Assembly (NCBI GenBank): GCA_963848195.1
Contig: CAWKCY010000009.1
Location: forward strand, 806,001-870,000
Source: CAVQBP01 sp963848195
GTDB lineage: Bacteria; Bacteroidota; Ignavibacteria; Ignavibacteriales; Ignavibacteriaceae
DNA length: 64,000 nt
Direction of reading: 5' to 3'
The translations under genes and the position numbers were made by a program. Below are positions 26,351 to 36,281 of the stretch, piece after piece. The notes under the pieces were generated by a model. The model was given only the letters and a program-made list of their open reading frames with translations. It did no database searches and was not told the origin of the DNA. How positions within the stretch are numbered: the first letter of the stretch is position 1; every line of letters begins with the position of its first letter.

Positions 26351-26681
26351 TTAATTTCATAACGCCCACAGGCATGAAATATTATTAACACATAATGCCT
26401 TATAGAACAAAAAAACACCGTAGGTGTGACATATTTTATAGTGACAAAAAAAATTGACATACCTGAATAATTTAATTTCATAACGCCATCAGGCGTGAAA
26501 TATTATTAACACATGATGCCTAATAGAACAAAAAAACACCGTAGGTGTGACATATTTTATAGTGACAAAAAAAATTGACATACCTGAATAATTTAATTTC
26601 ATAACGCCGTCAGGCGTGAAATATTATTAACACATGATGCCTAATAGAACAAAAAACACCGTAGGTGTGACATATTATCAA
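26351..26681. repeat. 121-bp tandem array (2.7 copies) with two palindromes per unit
   Basis: Units start at 26351, 26472 and 26593, giving an exact 121-bp period; the third ends after about 89 bp. Each unit has two short palindromes: ACGCC-(4)-GGCGT, as at 26484-26497, and ACACC-GTA-GGTGT, as at 26537-26549, the latter followed by GACATATT. A degenerate half copy (ACACATAGGTGTGACATT) lies at 26714-26731. The architecture is that of REP elements mobilised by Y1 (RAYT-type) transposases; no transposase gene is in the window. It fills the gap between the barrel protein and the beta-mannosidase. The remainder, to 26795, is AT-rich. Confidence 0.85.
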
Positions 26682-26795
26682 AGTTGTTTGTCATATTATA
26701 ACCTAATTTTTGAACACATAGGTGTGACATTATTCGAGAAAACATAAAATATCAATAATATTCGAACCCCGAAGGGAAACATTTTAAGTCTTTCA

Positions 26796-29255
26796 TCAAG
26801 CTAAATATTGATTAAGACAAAAATAATCTATCTCTTTTTTCTTTTTCACACCTGTTATTTTCATTCCGGTATATATCTTCTCATCCGGAAGGATTATGAA
26901 TCCATTATCTTTGAAAGTGAAATCCGGATTCTGAAGGTAAACAAAAAATGCCGGTTTATTTGCGGTTATCTCCGCTGCATAATATTCTTTTTTATTCCTG
27001 AGCTTAATATTTATTTTGGCATCGGGAAGCTTTAAATGCTTCCATTCTTTTTCCGAATAAAAATTCCTCTGCAGCAGTTCTCCGTCTTCACTGTAGAGCG
27101 ATGAAAGTATAATCCCTTCACCTTTTTTAATAAAATCTGGGATAGCCAGAGAGATAACCTCTTTCTTACTATATTCTTTTAAGGTTAACTTTTTATTTAT
27201 AATAAATTCCACTTTCCCTTTCGGCAGATAAATATTATGCAGATCTATCCAGCCGGAAAACCTTTTCCTATCATTATTGAATATTGCGACTTCGAGGCTT
27301 TCATTCTTTTTGTTAAGAAAAACCACCTGGTTTTGGAAAGTCTTTTTGACAATATAATATGAAAGTTTAGGGGAAATGTTTGAATCAATTAGAGACCAGC
27401 TTGTTACGGGCCATGTATCATTCAGCTGCCAGATTATACTCCCGTTTGTGTGTGGCTGGCTGTAACGCCAGTGCTCCAGACACTGTTTTAAAGCCAAAGC
27501 CTGGTTTAGTTGTGTTAAATAAATAAAATCTTTCCACTCTGTTTTCACCGGGAGATGAGAATATAGAAATTTTATTAATCTTTCATTCCCTTCTATTTGT
27601 TTATTATGGAATTCAAATGAATAGCCCTGAATATGCCTTTCATTCTCCGGGATAACTTCTTCTATTGTGTTCTGATTTGCCGGAGACTGGAATCCAAATT
27701 CTGTTACGAATAAACTCCGGTCATTCTTAACTACGCTGTAATCTTTCCACGAACTCCATAGCTCCCATTGATGTCTGTTGCCGCTATTTTCAGAATCTGG
27801 GTCTTCATCGTTACCGAATGGAGAAGACTGCCAATACGCCCGGTTCGGATCGATTTCATTCACTGCATTAGGTATTAATTCATGAAATATTTTATAGCCA
27901 GGCATTTCTGTAAATGACCTGTTGAATGACCTATACCAGATCCATTCATTTTCGTTATTGCCGCACCATATTGCGATGGAAGGATGATGCTGCAGCCGGT
28001 AAACATTATATTTAATTTCTTCTTCAACGTTTTTCAGAAATTCTTCATATTCAGGATAAGGTGCACAAGCGAACATAAAGTCCTGCCAGACAAGCAGTCC
28101 GAATTCATCGCATATTTCATAGAATCGATCATCTTCATATATTCCACCTCCCCAGTCACGGATAATATTCATATTACCTTCCCTCGCAAGCGATAACAGC
28201 GAACGGTATTTATCTTCACTTACTTCTGGTAAAAAGCAGCCCCCGGGTATCCAGTTTGCTCCTCTTAAGAAAACCGGAAAATTATTTATTGAAAACTTAA
28301 ATGCAGGTTTATCTTTATCGGATAAAATCAATTTAATTGTTCTAATGCCTATTTTCTTTGTGATTACATCAAGTATCTTTTCACTTTCTATTAATTTTAC
28401 GGAAAGTTCATACAGGCTTTGTTTACCCAGACCATTTGGCCACCATAATTCAGGATTGTCTATCTCAAACTGGTTTTTAAAATTCTTTGTATTATCCCCT
28501 GTCATTTCAAATTCAAAAGTCTGTGTCTCATTCTTTAGTTCTATTTTAATTTTTTGTGCCGGATTCAAAGTTTGACTTGTGTTCACCTTAATTTCAATAT
28601 TTGCTTTTCTGTTCTCGATAAATAAAGTGCTGAATGTAAAATTTTCGAGGAACGTACTCTCCCTTTGAATTAAATATACTGGCCGCCATAAACCCATAAC
28701 AGCAAATTTTGGTCCCCAATCCCAGCCGAAAGAATATTGTGCTTTCCTTATAAATACTCTTTCAGAGTTTAATGCCGCAGATAAGCTGCCGTACCTGCTT
28801 TCCAATTCCTTTGCATAATTAATCGGGGAAGTGAAAACCAATTCAAGTTTGTTTCTTTTCTTTTTTAATAACGATGAAATTTCAAATTCATATTTAAGAA
28901 ACATATTGCTCACTGTCCCTATTTCTTTTCCGTTCAAAATTATTGAGGCGGCTGTATCGATACCTTCAAATACTATATAAACAGGTTTATCTTTATCAAA
29001 ATCTTTAGGGGTGTTAAAAACTGCTGCATAATTCCAATCAGTTTCTCCTATCCACTGAAGCTTTAATTCATTATCCGAGTAAAATGGGTCAGGAATCAAA
29101 TTAAGTCTCAATAAATCAGTTAGAACTGTTCCGGGAACTTTAGCCTCCCGCCATTCATTAGTCTTTATTTTCTTCAAAACTGATTTTTCCTGAAAGGAAT
29201 TTTTTTCATTAATTCTGAATTTCCATCCTTCGTCTAATATAAATTTCTTATTCAT
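26796..29255 (-). CDS. Beta-mannosidase (glycoside hydrolase family 2)
   Basis: This 819-aa protein has GH2 architecture: a sugar-binding N-terminal domain starting at WKFR and VPGTVLTDLL, Ig-like domains, a catalytic TIM barrel (about 310-600) and C-terminal beta domains. The acid/base Glu435 is in WCGNNENEW and the nucleophile Glu519 is in FVTEFGF. The PGTVxxDL and NDTWPVTSWSLID motifs are typical of beta-mannosidase rather than beta-galactosidase. There is no signal peptide, so it probably cleaves imported beta-mannosides in the cytoplasm. It follows a GH130 gene by 14 bp and fits a beta-mannan pathway with the two GH130 proteins and the importer. Confidence 0.93.
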   Translation of the reverse strand: MNKKFILDEGWKFRINEKNSFQEKSVLKKIKTNEWREAKVPGTVLTDLLRLNLIPDPFYSDNELKLQWIGETDWNYAAVFNTPKDFDKDKPVYIVFEGIDTAASIILNGKEIGTVSNMFLKYEFEISSLLKKKRNKLELVFTSPINYAKELESRYGSLSAALNSERVFIRKAQYSFGWDWGPKFAVMGLWRPVYLIQRESTFLENFTFSTLFIENRKANIEIKVNTSQTLNPAQKIKIELKNETQTFEFEMTGDNTKNFKNQFEIDNPELWWPNGLGKQSLYELSVKLIESEKILDVITKKIGIRTIKLILSDKDKPAFKFSINNFPVFLRGANWIPGGCFLPEVSEDKYRSLLSLAREGNMNIIRDWGGGIYEDDRFYEICDEFGLLVWQDFMFACAPYPEYEEFLKNVEEEIKYNVYRLQHHPSIAIWCGNNENEWIWYRSFNRSFTEMPGYKIFHELIPNAVNEIDPNRAYWQSSPFGNDEDPDSENSGNRHQWELWSSWKDYSVVKNDRSLFVTEFGFQSPANQNTIEEVIPENERHIQGYSFEFHNKQIEGNERLIKFLYSHLPVKTEWKDFIYLTQLNQALALKQCLEHWRYSQPHTNGSIIWQLNDTWPVTSWSLIDSNISPKLSYYIVKKTFQNQVVFLNKKNESLEVAIFNNDRKRFSGWIDLHNIYLPKGKVEFIINKKLTLKEYSKKEVISLAIPDFIKKGEGIILSSLYSEDGELLQRNFYSEKEWKHLKLPDAKINIKLRNKKEYYAAEITANKPAFFVYLQNPDFTFKDNGFIILPDEKIYTGMKITGVKKKKEIDYFCLNQYLA

Positions 29256-29269
29256 GTTTTTTAAGGGTT

Positions 29270-30532
29270 TTATTTTAAATTTGTTAGAAGTTCATTAAGA
29301 TTTACTTTCGCAAAGCTGCATGCATAATCTGACATAGCATAAGGAATAATAAGCTCGCCGTTATTTACAATCCCGCCGCAGCTGTAGACTACATTGGGTA
29401 CGTATCCTTCACGCTCATTTTTATCAGGACTAATTAAGGGTTTATTTAAACTTCCGATTAATACCGAAGGATTTTCTTTATCAAAGAGATAAGCACTGAT
29501 GGTGTATTTTCTCATTGCACCAACACTGTGGCTTATTACCAGCCAGCCTTCTTCAGTTTCAACCGGTGAACCGCAGTTGCCTAGCTGAACAAATTCATGC
29601 GGATATTTTGGCTCAACAATCCGCTCTTTCTTATCCCATGTATATAAATTTTCAGAATACATTAAATAAATATTTTCATTATCCTGCCGGCTCAGCATAG
29701 CATATTTACCGTTTATTTTTTTAGGGAAAAGAGCCATACCTTTATTCCTAACTTCAGTTCCGTTCAAAGAGTTCACTTTAAAATGAAGAAAATCCTTGGT
29801 CTCAAGAATTTGAGGGTGGATCATTTTTCCGTCATATGCCGTATAGGTTGCATAATATGTTCGCGAATAATCTTCGTTAAAAAACTCTACAAAACGTGCA
29901 TCCTCAATTCCGTTAACTTCAAATGGAGAATATGGAAATATTATTCTTTCTGATAAAGGTACATCTTTTGAATATTCTATTTCATAAATTAAATTATCAT
30001 CTGTGCTAAAATAATCATTTATCTTTTGCGCATTTGTAACATACTTCATTCTGTCATCTAATTTTATCTTATTTTTTTCAGCAATAATGCCTGATGTAAA
30101 GATAATGGAGGAAATATGTCCTTCACCGGTTGCCCTAAGGCTTAATATAAATCTTTTATCATTTCCCGGTAAATTAGTTTGATCCGGATGCAGAACCATT
30201 GACGGGTTGAATAAAGCAGCAGACTCCGGTGAATATTCCATCGTAAAATAAGAACCAATTAATAATTTCTGATTTTGATTTAAGGAACTCCTTTTATCAA
30301 TAAAAGGTTGAATTTGTTCATACCTGTTCAGATAAAACTTATCCAAATTCCTATGACGATTGCTAAATTCCTCCATTATAGTCCCCAATTCATTTTCCAA
30401 TTCATCTTTAGAAAGTGATAGAATTCTGCTTATAATTTTCTTAATTCGTTGATCATCTCCGGGACTGAAAGCCCTTAAAAGGACTCTGTTTTTATCCGGA
30501 TAAATTATAGTTTTAGTTCTTTTTATTTTCAT
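29270..30532 (-). CDS. GH130-family mannoside phosphorylase or hydrolase (long form)
   Basis: From ATG 30532 it is 420 aa. After a 110-residue helical N-terminal extension comes a five-bladed propeller domain with GH130 motifs: LFNPSMVLHPD, FILSLRATGEGHISS, NGIEDARFVEF (the catalytic Asp in EDAR) and NCGSPVETEEGWL. GH130 enzymes phosphorolyse or hydrolyse beta-1,4- or beta-1,2-mannosides. The long form with RATGEGH is seen beside other mannoside genes, and its exact substrate is uncertain. A longer start at 30586 would translate an interspersed repeat and overlap the previous stop, so I reject it. It is cytoplasmic and in one transcript with the beta-mannosidase. Confidence 0.85.
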   Translation of the reverse strand: MKIKRTKTIIYPDKNRVLLRAFSPGDDQRIKKIISRILSLSKDELENELGTIMEEFSNRHRNLDKFYLNRYEQIQPFIDKRSSLNQNQKLLIGSYFTMEYSPESAALFNPSMVLHPDQTNLPGNDKRFILSLRATGEGHISSIIFTSGIIAEKNKIKLDDRMKYVTNAQKINDYFSTDDNLIYEIEYSKDVPLSERIIFPYSPFEVNGIEDARFVEFFNEDYSRTYYATYTAYDGKMIHPQILETKDFLHFKVNSLNGTEVRNKGMALFPKKINGKYAMLSRQDNENIYLMYSENLYTWDKKERIVEPKYPHEFVQLGNCGSPVETEEGWLVISHSVGAMRKYTISAYLFDKENPSVLIGSLNKPLISPDKNEREGYVPNVVYSCGGIVNNGELIIPYAMSDYACSFAKVNLNELLTNLK

Positions 30533-30540
30533 TTTGTCAA

Positions 30541-30586
30541 AATCTGCGAAAATCTGTGAAATCTGCGTCTGAAATCTGCATCTCAT
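30541..30586. repeat. Interspersed AATCTGCG/AATCTGTG repeat, copy 1
   Basis: On the minus strand GCAGATTTCAGACGCAGATT and its continuation CACAGATTTTCGCAGATTT follow the stop codon of the T9SS protein gene at 30583 directly. Related copies lie at 33991-34030, 48612-48650 and 56949-56985, each at the 3' end of a minus-strand gene. Confidence 0.7.
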
Positions 30587-33500
30587 TTCAGTAAAATTAA
30601 TTTTTTACTTTGCATAAACGTACCTGCCTGCAATTTATAGAAATATATACCGCTGGTAACTATTTGATTATTATCGTTTTTTCCGTCCCATTTGATATAA
30701 TTATAACCCGGATTTTCTTCTCTATTAACAAGAGTTCTAACTAACTTTCCTAAGATATTATAAATTCTTAGTATCACAATACCTGTTTTATTAACCTGAT
30801 AATTGATCGTAGTACTGAGGTTAAACGGATTCGGATAATTTTGAAATAAATAATTATTTGAGGGAATTGTGCTTTTTTCATCATTTATTACTGAAGCAGG
30901 ATTTCCAAAAAGATTTTGTATTTCATCTCTCGATAAAGCATAATCATATATTCGGATATCATCCAATATCCCGTTAAAATTATAATTGATATTACCGGGA
31001 AGCACCTGTCCAATCATTAAATCAATGTTAGTCTGCATAATTAAACCTGAGAATTCTATAAAAGCATCAAGCTTCCCATTTAAATAAATTTCCATATCCG
31101 AACCATTATATGTTACTGCTGCATTATACATAGTACCTGTAGAAAGCCCGGTTTCGGAATCCAGGTCTTTAATACCGGCATCGGTTTTTATTGTCCACCT
31201 TATTTTTTTATTTGTAATAGAAACTTTCCAGCGGTTCTCCCAGTTGCCGTGGGATATGGGGTACTCTTCCCTATCGTAAAAAGCTTTTATACTAATCCAG
31301 AAATCAACTGTTATGCTTTTTTGAAAATTTAAAGCTGGACTGTTTGTTACCTCTATATAATCATTTATTCCGTCAAAAGAATATGCACTGTTAAGGGCGC
31401 CGTTTCTGTCCGGAACAAGCTGTGCCTGGAAAACAGTACCGTTATTTTGATTGCCGCTAATATCATTCGCATTCCCGTTGAAAGGATAATATGCAATGAG
31501 ACTGCCAATTTGATTTTTAAGAGAATCCCGCACCTCAATCGTTATGCTGTCTTCTGCAATTCCCCCTTTACCATCATCTACCAAACAGAATAATTTATAG
31601 TCTCCTTCACTACCGGGAGAGAGCCATTTAACTTCATTCCCGTTGCCGCTAAAAATTCCTGCATTGGCACTCCATGAATATGATAATTCATCACCGTCCG
31701 GATCCGAAGCAATACATTTTAAATCGGTGGATTCGCTCAGATAAAGCTTCCGCGGATTTACTAATAATTCATCTATTTGAGGTAAAGAATTAATGTATTT
31801 TACGACTTCAATATTGATACTTTCTGCTGCTTCCGAACCTTTCCCGTCATTAACTATGCATTTGACAGTATAAGTACCCGCTGTATTAGGTGCTGTCCAG
31901 GTGACTACCGGACCGTTCACTTTTATCGTTCCTTTATCTGCAATCCAGGTATAATTTAAAAGGTTATCCTCTTTATCAGAAGCAGTACAATAGATCTTTG
32001 TGCTGTCATTGAACTGAAGAAGGCTATTTTTTGCGGATAAAGATTTAATTCTAGGGGGATAATTATCAATAATTTTTCCTGAATTATAGTCTATCGGTAT
32101 CCCATTGACCAATGTTGTATTTAATTCATATGTAATATTCCCCCCTGAAGGAACAAGTACGAGTAAAACGGCAGAATTTGCCGGAATATTAATGCCCGTT
32201 TGTCCACTTACACCATTCGCTAGAAAAGTATTGGTAACGGCATCATAAAGATCTTTGCTATCACCTCCTGCATCGACTGTTACCATTTTATCCTGATCAT
32301 ATGGATTAAAATATAAATAAGAAGGATATGCCTCATTGTGAAAATAATCGGTTTTAAGAAGATCCAGCCTCAATATTTTACTGATGTTTATAGTATCAAT
32401 TATTCCGCCTAAAATTCCCGCATGAGATGAACTGTAAAGTGTTAAGTTTGTTTTCCCCCATCCTCCGCTGATTGCATCTCCGGTGGCATAAGGGCTTACC
32501 GAACCGGTCTCTTTTCTCATAGCTTCATGAGCAATATAAGAATTTGGATCATACTGATGTGCCCACTCTTCACTATCCTGATGATTATCTTGAAGATAAT
32601 CCGGATAGAATAATCTTGCCGCATTAGCAGCATTTAATACCCACTTCCCTATTGCTCTTGCGAACCGGTCGTCATATCTAACTAAAGGAACTAACGCCCC
32701 TATTTGTTCGAATACATTCATACTAAAAGCATAGTCATTACTCGAATTTTCCCCGATTAAACCGCTGACATCGTACCCGCCCCAATTCCCTATAATTGCA
32801 CCCCAGCTTCTTAATGGTCCTTTATCGAAGCACCAGTTTATCATTTTCTCGATATTATAATTAGTTCCCAGCTCTGCGTTCATTCTTGCTGCAATGTAAA
32901 CACCGTATGGGAGCTGGAGTTCATAGGAAGGATTCGAAGTTTGATTATTTAGGAATTCCATACCTTGCTCTGCACTTATTCGATATTCTTTATTACCGGT
33001 TTTTTTATATGCATTATATAATATCCAGGCGATAGCACCGGCAGCTTCCGGCTCTTTTACCCCGTCATCATTAGGTTTCATATTTATAAGATCAAAGGCT
33101 CTATGATTCATATAAGGTATGCTCCAGGGAGTAGTATTCCCTCCCATTGCCTTTACCGCTTCTAGCCATCTATCTGCAATTTCAGTAAACTGATTATTAA
33201 AATCTCCGGTTCCGGGATACATGCTATATAACTGATAGAAAAACACATTCGGCATGGTTTCATACCACCAGTCATCCCCGGTAGAAGCATCCGGATGATT
33301 CAGATAAATATTTTCCCCATTATTTTTATTAAACCATTCTTCAGCCATTAAAACGAAGTTATTTCCGTCCTGGTTTGATTTATCTATTCCTATAAGGCTG
33401 GCTCCAATTAATGCAGGAAGACAGTTAACACCTTCTGCTGAAAACGGAGCTGTAGTCCCTACTACTGTATGCAATCCAAAGCTGTTGTGTGAAGGATAAT

Positions 33501-33726
33501 TAATTGTATTATTATTAATCCATATTAAAGGAAGATATTGCCCCGTTAGATTAAAATTAAATACAAGTGAATCATAACCCATTGCGGTTTTTTTCCAGTC
33601 CCGCATTTTATAAGGAGAGGGTATATTCGGCATTTGTTCAACTCTGCCGATATTTATTTGCTGGGAATAAGCTGCTTCTATTAAAATAAAAAAGATAAAT
33701 AAGATATTTTTTAATATTGATTTCAT
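30583..33726 (-). CDS. T9SS-exported protein: helical-barrel domain, Ig/PKD-like domains, LamG, sorting domain
   Basis: From ATG 33726 it is 1047 aa with a signal peptide (ILFIFFILIEAAYSQQ). The N-terminal 500 residues look like a helical-barrel carbohydrate-active domain (DDWWYETMPNVFFYQLY, AAGAIAWILYNAYKKTG, WGAIIGNWGGYDVSG). Two Ig/PKD-like domains follow (SDKEDNLLNYTWIADKG, SDPDGDELSYSWSANAG). Then comes a LamG/concanavalin-like domain (IAYYPFNGNANDISG..., about 740-930) and a type A T9SS sorting domain (NYPNPFNLSTTINY... to the final KKLILLK). It should be displayed at the surface and bind or degrade polysaccharide. The enzyme family of the barrel is not recognised. A longer start at 33744 lies in a palindromic repeat. 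Confidence 0.85.
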   Translation of the reverse strand: MKSILKNILFIFFILIEAAYSQQINIGRVEQMPNIPSPYKMRDWKKTAMGYDSLVFNFNLTGQYLPLIWINNNTINYPSHNSFGLHTVVGTTAPFSAEGVNCLPALIGASLIGIDKSNQDGNNFVLMAEEWFNKNNGENIYLNHPDASTGDDWWYETMPNVFFYQLYSMYPGTGDFNNQFTEIADRWLEAVKAMGGNTTPWSIPYMNHRAFDLINMKPNDDGVKEPEAAGAIAWILYNAYKKTGNKEYRISAEQGMEFLNNQTSNPSYELQLPYGVYIAARMNAELGTNYNIEKMINWCFDKGPLRSWGAIIGNWGGYDVSGLIGENSSNDYAFSMNVFEQIGALVPLVRYDDRFARAIGKWVLNAANAARLFYPDYLQDNHQDSEEWAHQYDPNSYIAHEAMRKETGSVSPYATGDAISGGWGKTNLTLYSSSHAGILGGIIDTINISKILRLDLLKTDYFHNEAYPSYLYFNPYDQDKMVTVDAGGDSKDLYDAVTNTFLANGVSGQTGINIPANSAVLLVLVPSGGNITYELNTTLVNGIPIDYNSGKIIDNYPPRIKSLSAKNSLLQFNDSTKIYCTASDKEDNLLNYTWIADKGTIKVNGPVVTWTAPNTAGTYTVKCIVNDGKGSEAAESINIEVVKYINSLPQIDELLVNPRKLYLSESTDLKCIASDPDGDELSYSWSANAGIFSGNGNEVKWLSPGSEGDYKLFCLVDDGKGGIAEDSITIEVRDSLKNQIGSLIAYYPFNGNANDISGNQNNGTVFQAQLVPDRNGALNSAYSFDGINDYIEVTNSPALNFQKSITVDFWISIKAFYDREEYPISHGNWENRWKVSITNKKIRWTIKTDAGIKDLDSETGLSTGTMYNAAVTYNGSDMEIYLNGKLDAFIEFSGLIMQTNIDLMIGQVLPGNINYNFNGILDDIRIYDYALSRDEIQNLFGNPASVINDEKSTIPSNNYLFQNYPNPFNLSTTINYQVNKTGIVILRIYNILGKLVRTLVNREENPGYNYIKWDGKNDNNQIVTSGIYFYKLQAGTFMQSKKLILLK

Positions 33727-33727
33727 A

Positions 33728-33897
33728 GTAAATTGCCCCAACATTTATGTCTGGGAAATATTATCAAAACTCATCATAAGCTTCAGCCGCATCTGTGTTT
33801 TCTCATATTGCTAAAGCCATCTTATTTTCTATTCACTTATCATTTGACTGAAAAGCCTGTGTGAAAAAGTAAATTGCCCCGGCATTTATGTCGGGGG
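33728..33897. repeat. Two copies of a palindromic repeat (CCCCGGCATTTATGTCGGGG type)
   Basis: AGTAAATTGCCCC, two variable bases, CATTTATGTC and GGG occurs at 33728-33756 and again at 33868-33896. The second copy forms an almost perfect hairpin (CCCCG..CAT/ATG..CGGGG). The gap 33745-34032 has no gene. It also has GCTAAAGCC twice, once within a small palindrome near 33925. Confidence 0.6.
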
Positions 33898-33990
33898 ACA
33901 TATAAGAAATAAAACAAATCACGGCTTTTTAGCTAAAGCCTTCTTTTCTACAATTTAAATACGGTGACTAAAAAGTAATTTTTCAATTTA

Positions 33991-34030
33991 AAATCTGTGT
34001 AAATCATAATAATCTGCGTCATCAGCGTTC
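33991..34030. repeat. Interspersed AATCTGCG/AATCTGTG repeat, copy 2
   Basis: AAATCTGTGTAAATC, then AATAATCTGCGTCATCAGCG, directly after the stop codon (at 34033) of the lipoprotein gene on the minus strand. It is less conserved than copies 1 and 4. Confidence 0.55.
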
Positions 34031-34032
34031 TA

Positions 34033-35337
34033 TTATCTTTCGTAAAAATCTAATAGCATTTCTTTCGATACCGGGTTTTCTTCTAGTGCTTCCAAAGTAA
34101 GCAAAGCTTCAATTGTTGATTCTGCACCGGAGTTCTTATTTATATTTGTACTATCCTTTATACCATCAAAACAACGCCCTGTTTGAGGATCATACATTTG
34201 CACTCTGGCCGCATTATCTCCGAATAACCATCCGGCAATACTAACTCCGGTTTTCAGAAATTTTTTATCGCCGGTAATTTGAAATGCCCTAATGCAGGCA
34301 AATACATCAGGACGAATACCGTATGCAATTTGTGCAAACTTTTCAACATCCGTTAGTTTGTTTTCCCCGTTTACCGCTTCTACTTTGAAAGCCGATAAAT
34401 AATTTTCTTTTAATAAAAACGGGTAAAAATATTTTACTTCTTTTATTCCGCCTGAAATAAAATCATTTCGATTTAGAATCTTCCCTGCATATAATAAGGA
34501 AGCCGCCTGACTGTTCCCCCATGCATGCCATGTATTCTGCCAGCTTAAAAATGCTGAATAAGGAGCTGCGGAAGAATCCCCTTTCTGCATCTGCAAAATC
34601 CCTTCTCCCAGAAGAATTATATATCTTAATACCCCGGGTTCTTTCTTTATCTGGTAATAGTAAGTCAGCCCTTCAAGTAAAATTGCACTTTGATCTGCAG
34701 CAGTTCCATAGGGAAGCCATTCAGGGAATTTTAAATCGCCGTAACTAACATATTTCTTTGAACTATCTCCATCCAGCCATCCGTCCATCGCACTTACAGC
34801 TTTATCTAATGATACTTCTATTTTTTTGGATAGATCTGCATTACTACCCTTAAAAAAAGTATATGCTTTTGATAATGTTAATATAGCTCTCCATGACCAC
34901 CAGTTTGCCTCAGCAACACTTGTCTTGAACGTTTTATTGATTGAATGATCCGGCCAGATAAAATTATAATAGAACCCGTTTTCCGCCTGCATATATAAAA
35001 GAAAATTTATAAGGTGTTCAGCTTTATTTAAAGAACCGGTATCAGAAGTTAAATTATAATATTTCATATAGAATATTGCTGCACGTGCAGCATCATCAAC
35101 ACAGGCAATTCCCTCATCTTCATCGCCTATCCATTTATAATCAGGATAGTTGCTGTAGATATGTATAATCCCCATCTCTTTGCCGGCAATTTTTATTTTT
35201 TCGTACAAGAAATCCAGGTGGGAAGTATTTATCAACTTATTATCCGGAGATTTATCTCCCGCCCACGAACAACTAAAAAAGGAAATAAGAAAAAGAAGCA
35301 TGCAGATGCCGGGTAAAAGATATAATTTAAGTTTCAA
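34033..35337 (-). CDS. Lipoprotein with helical-barrel domain, unknown glycan-related function
   Basis: This 434-aa protein has a lipoprotein signal (LLFLISFFSC, Cys23). The rest is a repeating helical pattern with conserved aromatic and acidic residues (EDEGIACVDDAARAAIFYM, EANWWSWRAILTLSKAY, TWHAWGNSQAASLL, NSGAESTIEALLTLEALE). This suggests an (alpha/alpha)-barrel as in several glycoside hydrolases and epimerases, but no named family is recognised. It lies between a GH130 gene and the LamG protein gene in the mannoside cluster, so a periplasmic or surface oligosaccharide-processing role is plausible. Its stop is followed at once by an interspersed AATCTGCG repeat. Confidence 0.75.
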   Translation of the reverse strand: MKLKLYLLPGICMLLFLISFFSCSWAGDKSPDNKLINTSHLDFLYEKIKIAGKEMGIIHIYSNYPDYKWIGDEDEGIACVDDAARAAIFYMKYYNLTSDTGSLNKAEHLINFLLYMQAENGFYYNFIWPDHSINKTFKTSVAEANWWSWRAILTLSKAYTFFKGSNADLSKKIEVSLDKAVSAMDGWLDGDSSKKYVSYGDLKFPEWLPYGTAADQSAILLEGLTYYYQIKKEPGVLRYIILLGEGILQMQKGDSSAAPYSAFLSWQNTWHAWGNSQAASLLYAGKILNRNDFISGGIKEVKYFYPFLLKENYLSAFKVEAVNGENKLTDVEKFAQIAYGIRPDVFACIRAFQITGDKKFLKTGVSIAGWLFGDNAARVQMYDPQTGRCFDGIKDSTNINKNSGAESTIEALLTLEALEENPVSKEMLLDFYER

Positions 35338-35349
35338 TGACTCATTCCC

Positions 35350-36249
35350 CTATTTACAAACAGATAAAAGATAATCGATAGTTGTAGTAGCTAAACAGAT
35401 ATTACTGTCTGCACCGGAGTAATATATTTTAACTTCATTGTTTTCTATTATCCAACCGTTGGTGAAAACAACATTCCCAACATCCCCTGTCCTCTCATAC
35501 TCCATTTCCGGAGCTAAGATTGGTTCCTTACTCTTTCCTTTAATGACCCACGGTTTTTCATAATCCAAAAGCATTACACCAAGTTTGTATATTGCTCCGA
35601 TTCCAAAACTCCTTACACCATGGTATAGAACTAGCCACCCATCTTTTGTTTTAGACGGCGGCGTAGATATGCCAATCTTATCACTTTCCCATGAGCCTGG
35701 AATAGATTCCGAAAGAATTTCGTAATTACCCCAATGAATTAAATCGGGGCTCCGGCTTATCCAGATGTCTCTTCTCGCCTCAGCAGATGGTCTGTCAATT
35801 TTCCAATAATAATTATTTATTTTTTCCGGGAATAATGCACAATCTTTATTTGAAGGTTCGCTTATCGGATGAAGCATCTTATAATTTTTAAAATCTTCGG
35901 TTTCCGCTATTATAACTAAAGGCATATATTTCGAATATCCTGTGTAGGTCAAATAATACTTCCCGTTTATTCTTGTAACCCTTGCATCTTCAATCCCCCA
36001 TTCAACATACTTATAATAATCTTCATGATCCTCCGGTGTTAAACATGTTTTATTGTCCACCTTAAAAGAAATCCCGTCACTCCCTGATGCTAAAACAAAT
36101 GAAGACCTTCCGGAAGGCATTTCTACTCTGCATAATAAAAGATATCGTCCGTCTATTTTTACTGCTCCGGGATTAAATATACTGTTTACTTTAAATGGAA
36201 CATCTTCTTTTACTAAAATTGGATTATTCTTGTATCTATGTATTCCCAT
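35350..36249 (-). CDS. GH130-family beta-mannoside phosphorylase/hydrolase (short form)
   Basis: This 299-aa cytoplasmic protein has the GH130 five-bladed propeller: IFNPGAVKIDGRYLLLCRVE, the catalytic Asp88 in GIEDAR, DCALFPEKI, SKTKDGWLVLYHGV and GDVGNVVFTNG. Short GH130 enzymes include 4-O-beta-mannosyl-glucose and mannooligosaccharide phosphorylases, and the RVE(M)xxGRS segment fits that group. Exact specificity cannot be read. It lies 32 bp after the ABC permease gene and is probably expressed with it, so the importer likely delivers its substrate. Confidence 0.92.
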   Translation of the reverse strand: MGIHRYKNNPILVKEDVPFKVNSIFNPGAVKIDGRYLLLCRVEMPSGRSSFVLASGSDGISFKVDNKTCLTPEDHEDYYKYVEWGIEDARVTRINGKYYLTYTGYSKYMPLVIIAETEDFKNYKMLHPISEPSNKDCALFPEKINNYYWKIDRPSAEARRDIWISRSPDLIHWGNYEILSESIPGSWESDKIGISTPPSKTKDGWLVLYHGVRSFGIGAIYKLGVMLLDYEKPWVIKGKSKEPILAPEMEYERTGDVGNVVFTNGWIIENNEVKIYYSGADSNICLATTTIDYLLSVCK

Positions 36250-36281
36250 TTTTTAACCTGGATTTTATTGTTTATAAATAT

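Noticed and set aside
26332..26481. 50-codon N-terminal extension of the barrel protein
   Set aside because: It is translated from the 121-bp palindromic repeat and precedes a good signal peptide at 26331.
26351..26681. Possible CRISPR array
   Set aside because: Units are 121 bp and identical throughout, with no unique spacers and no cas genes.
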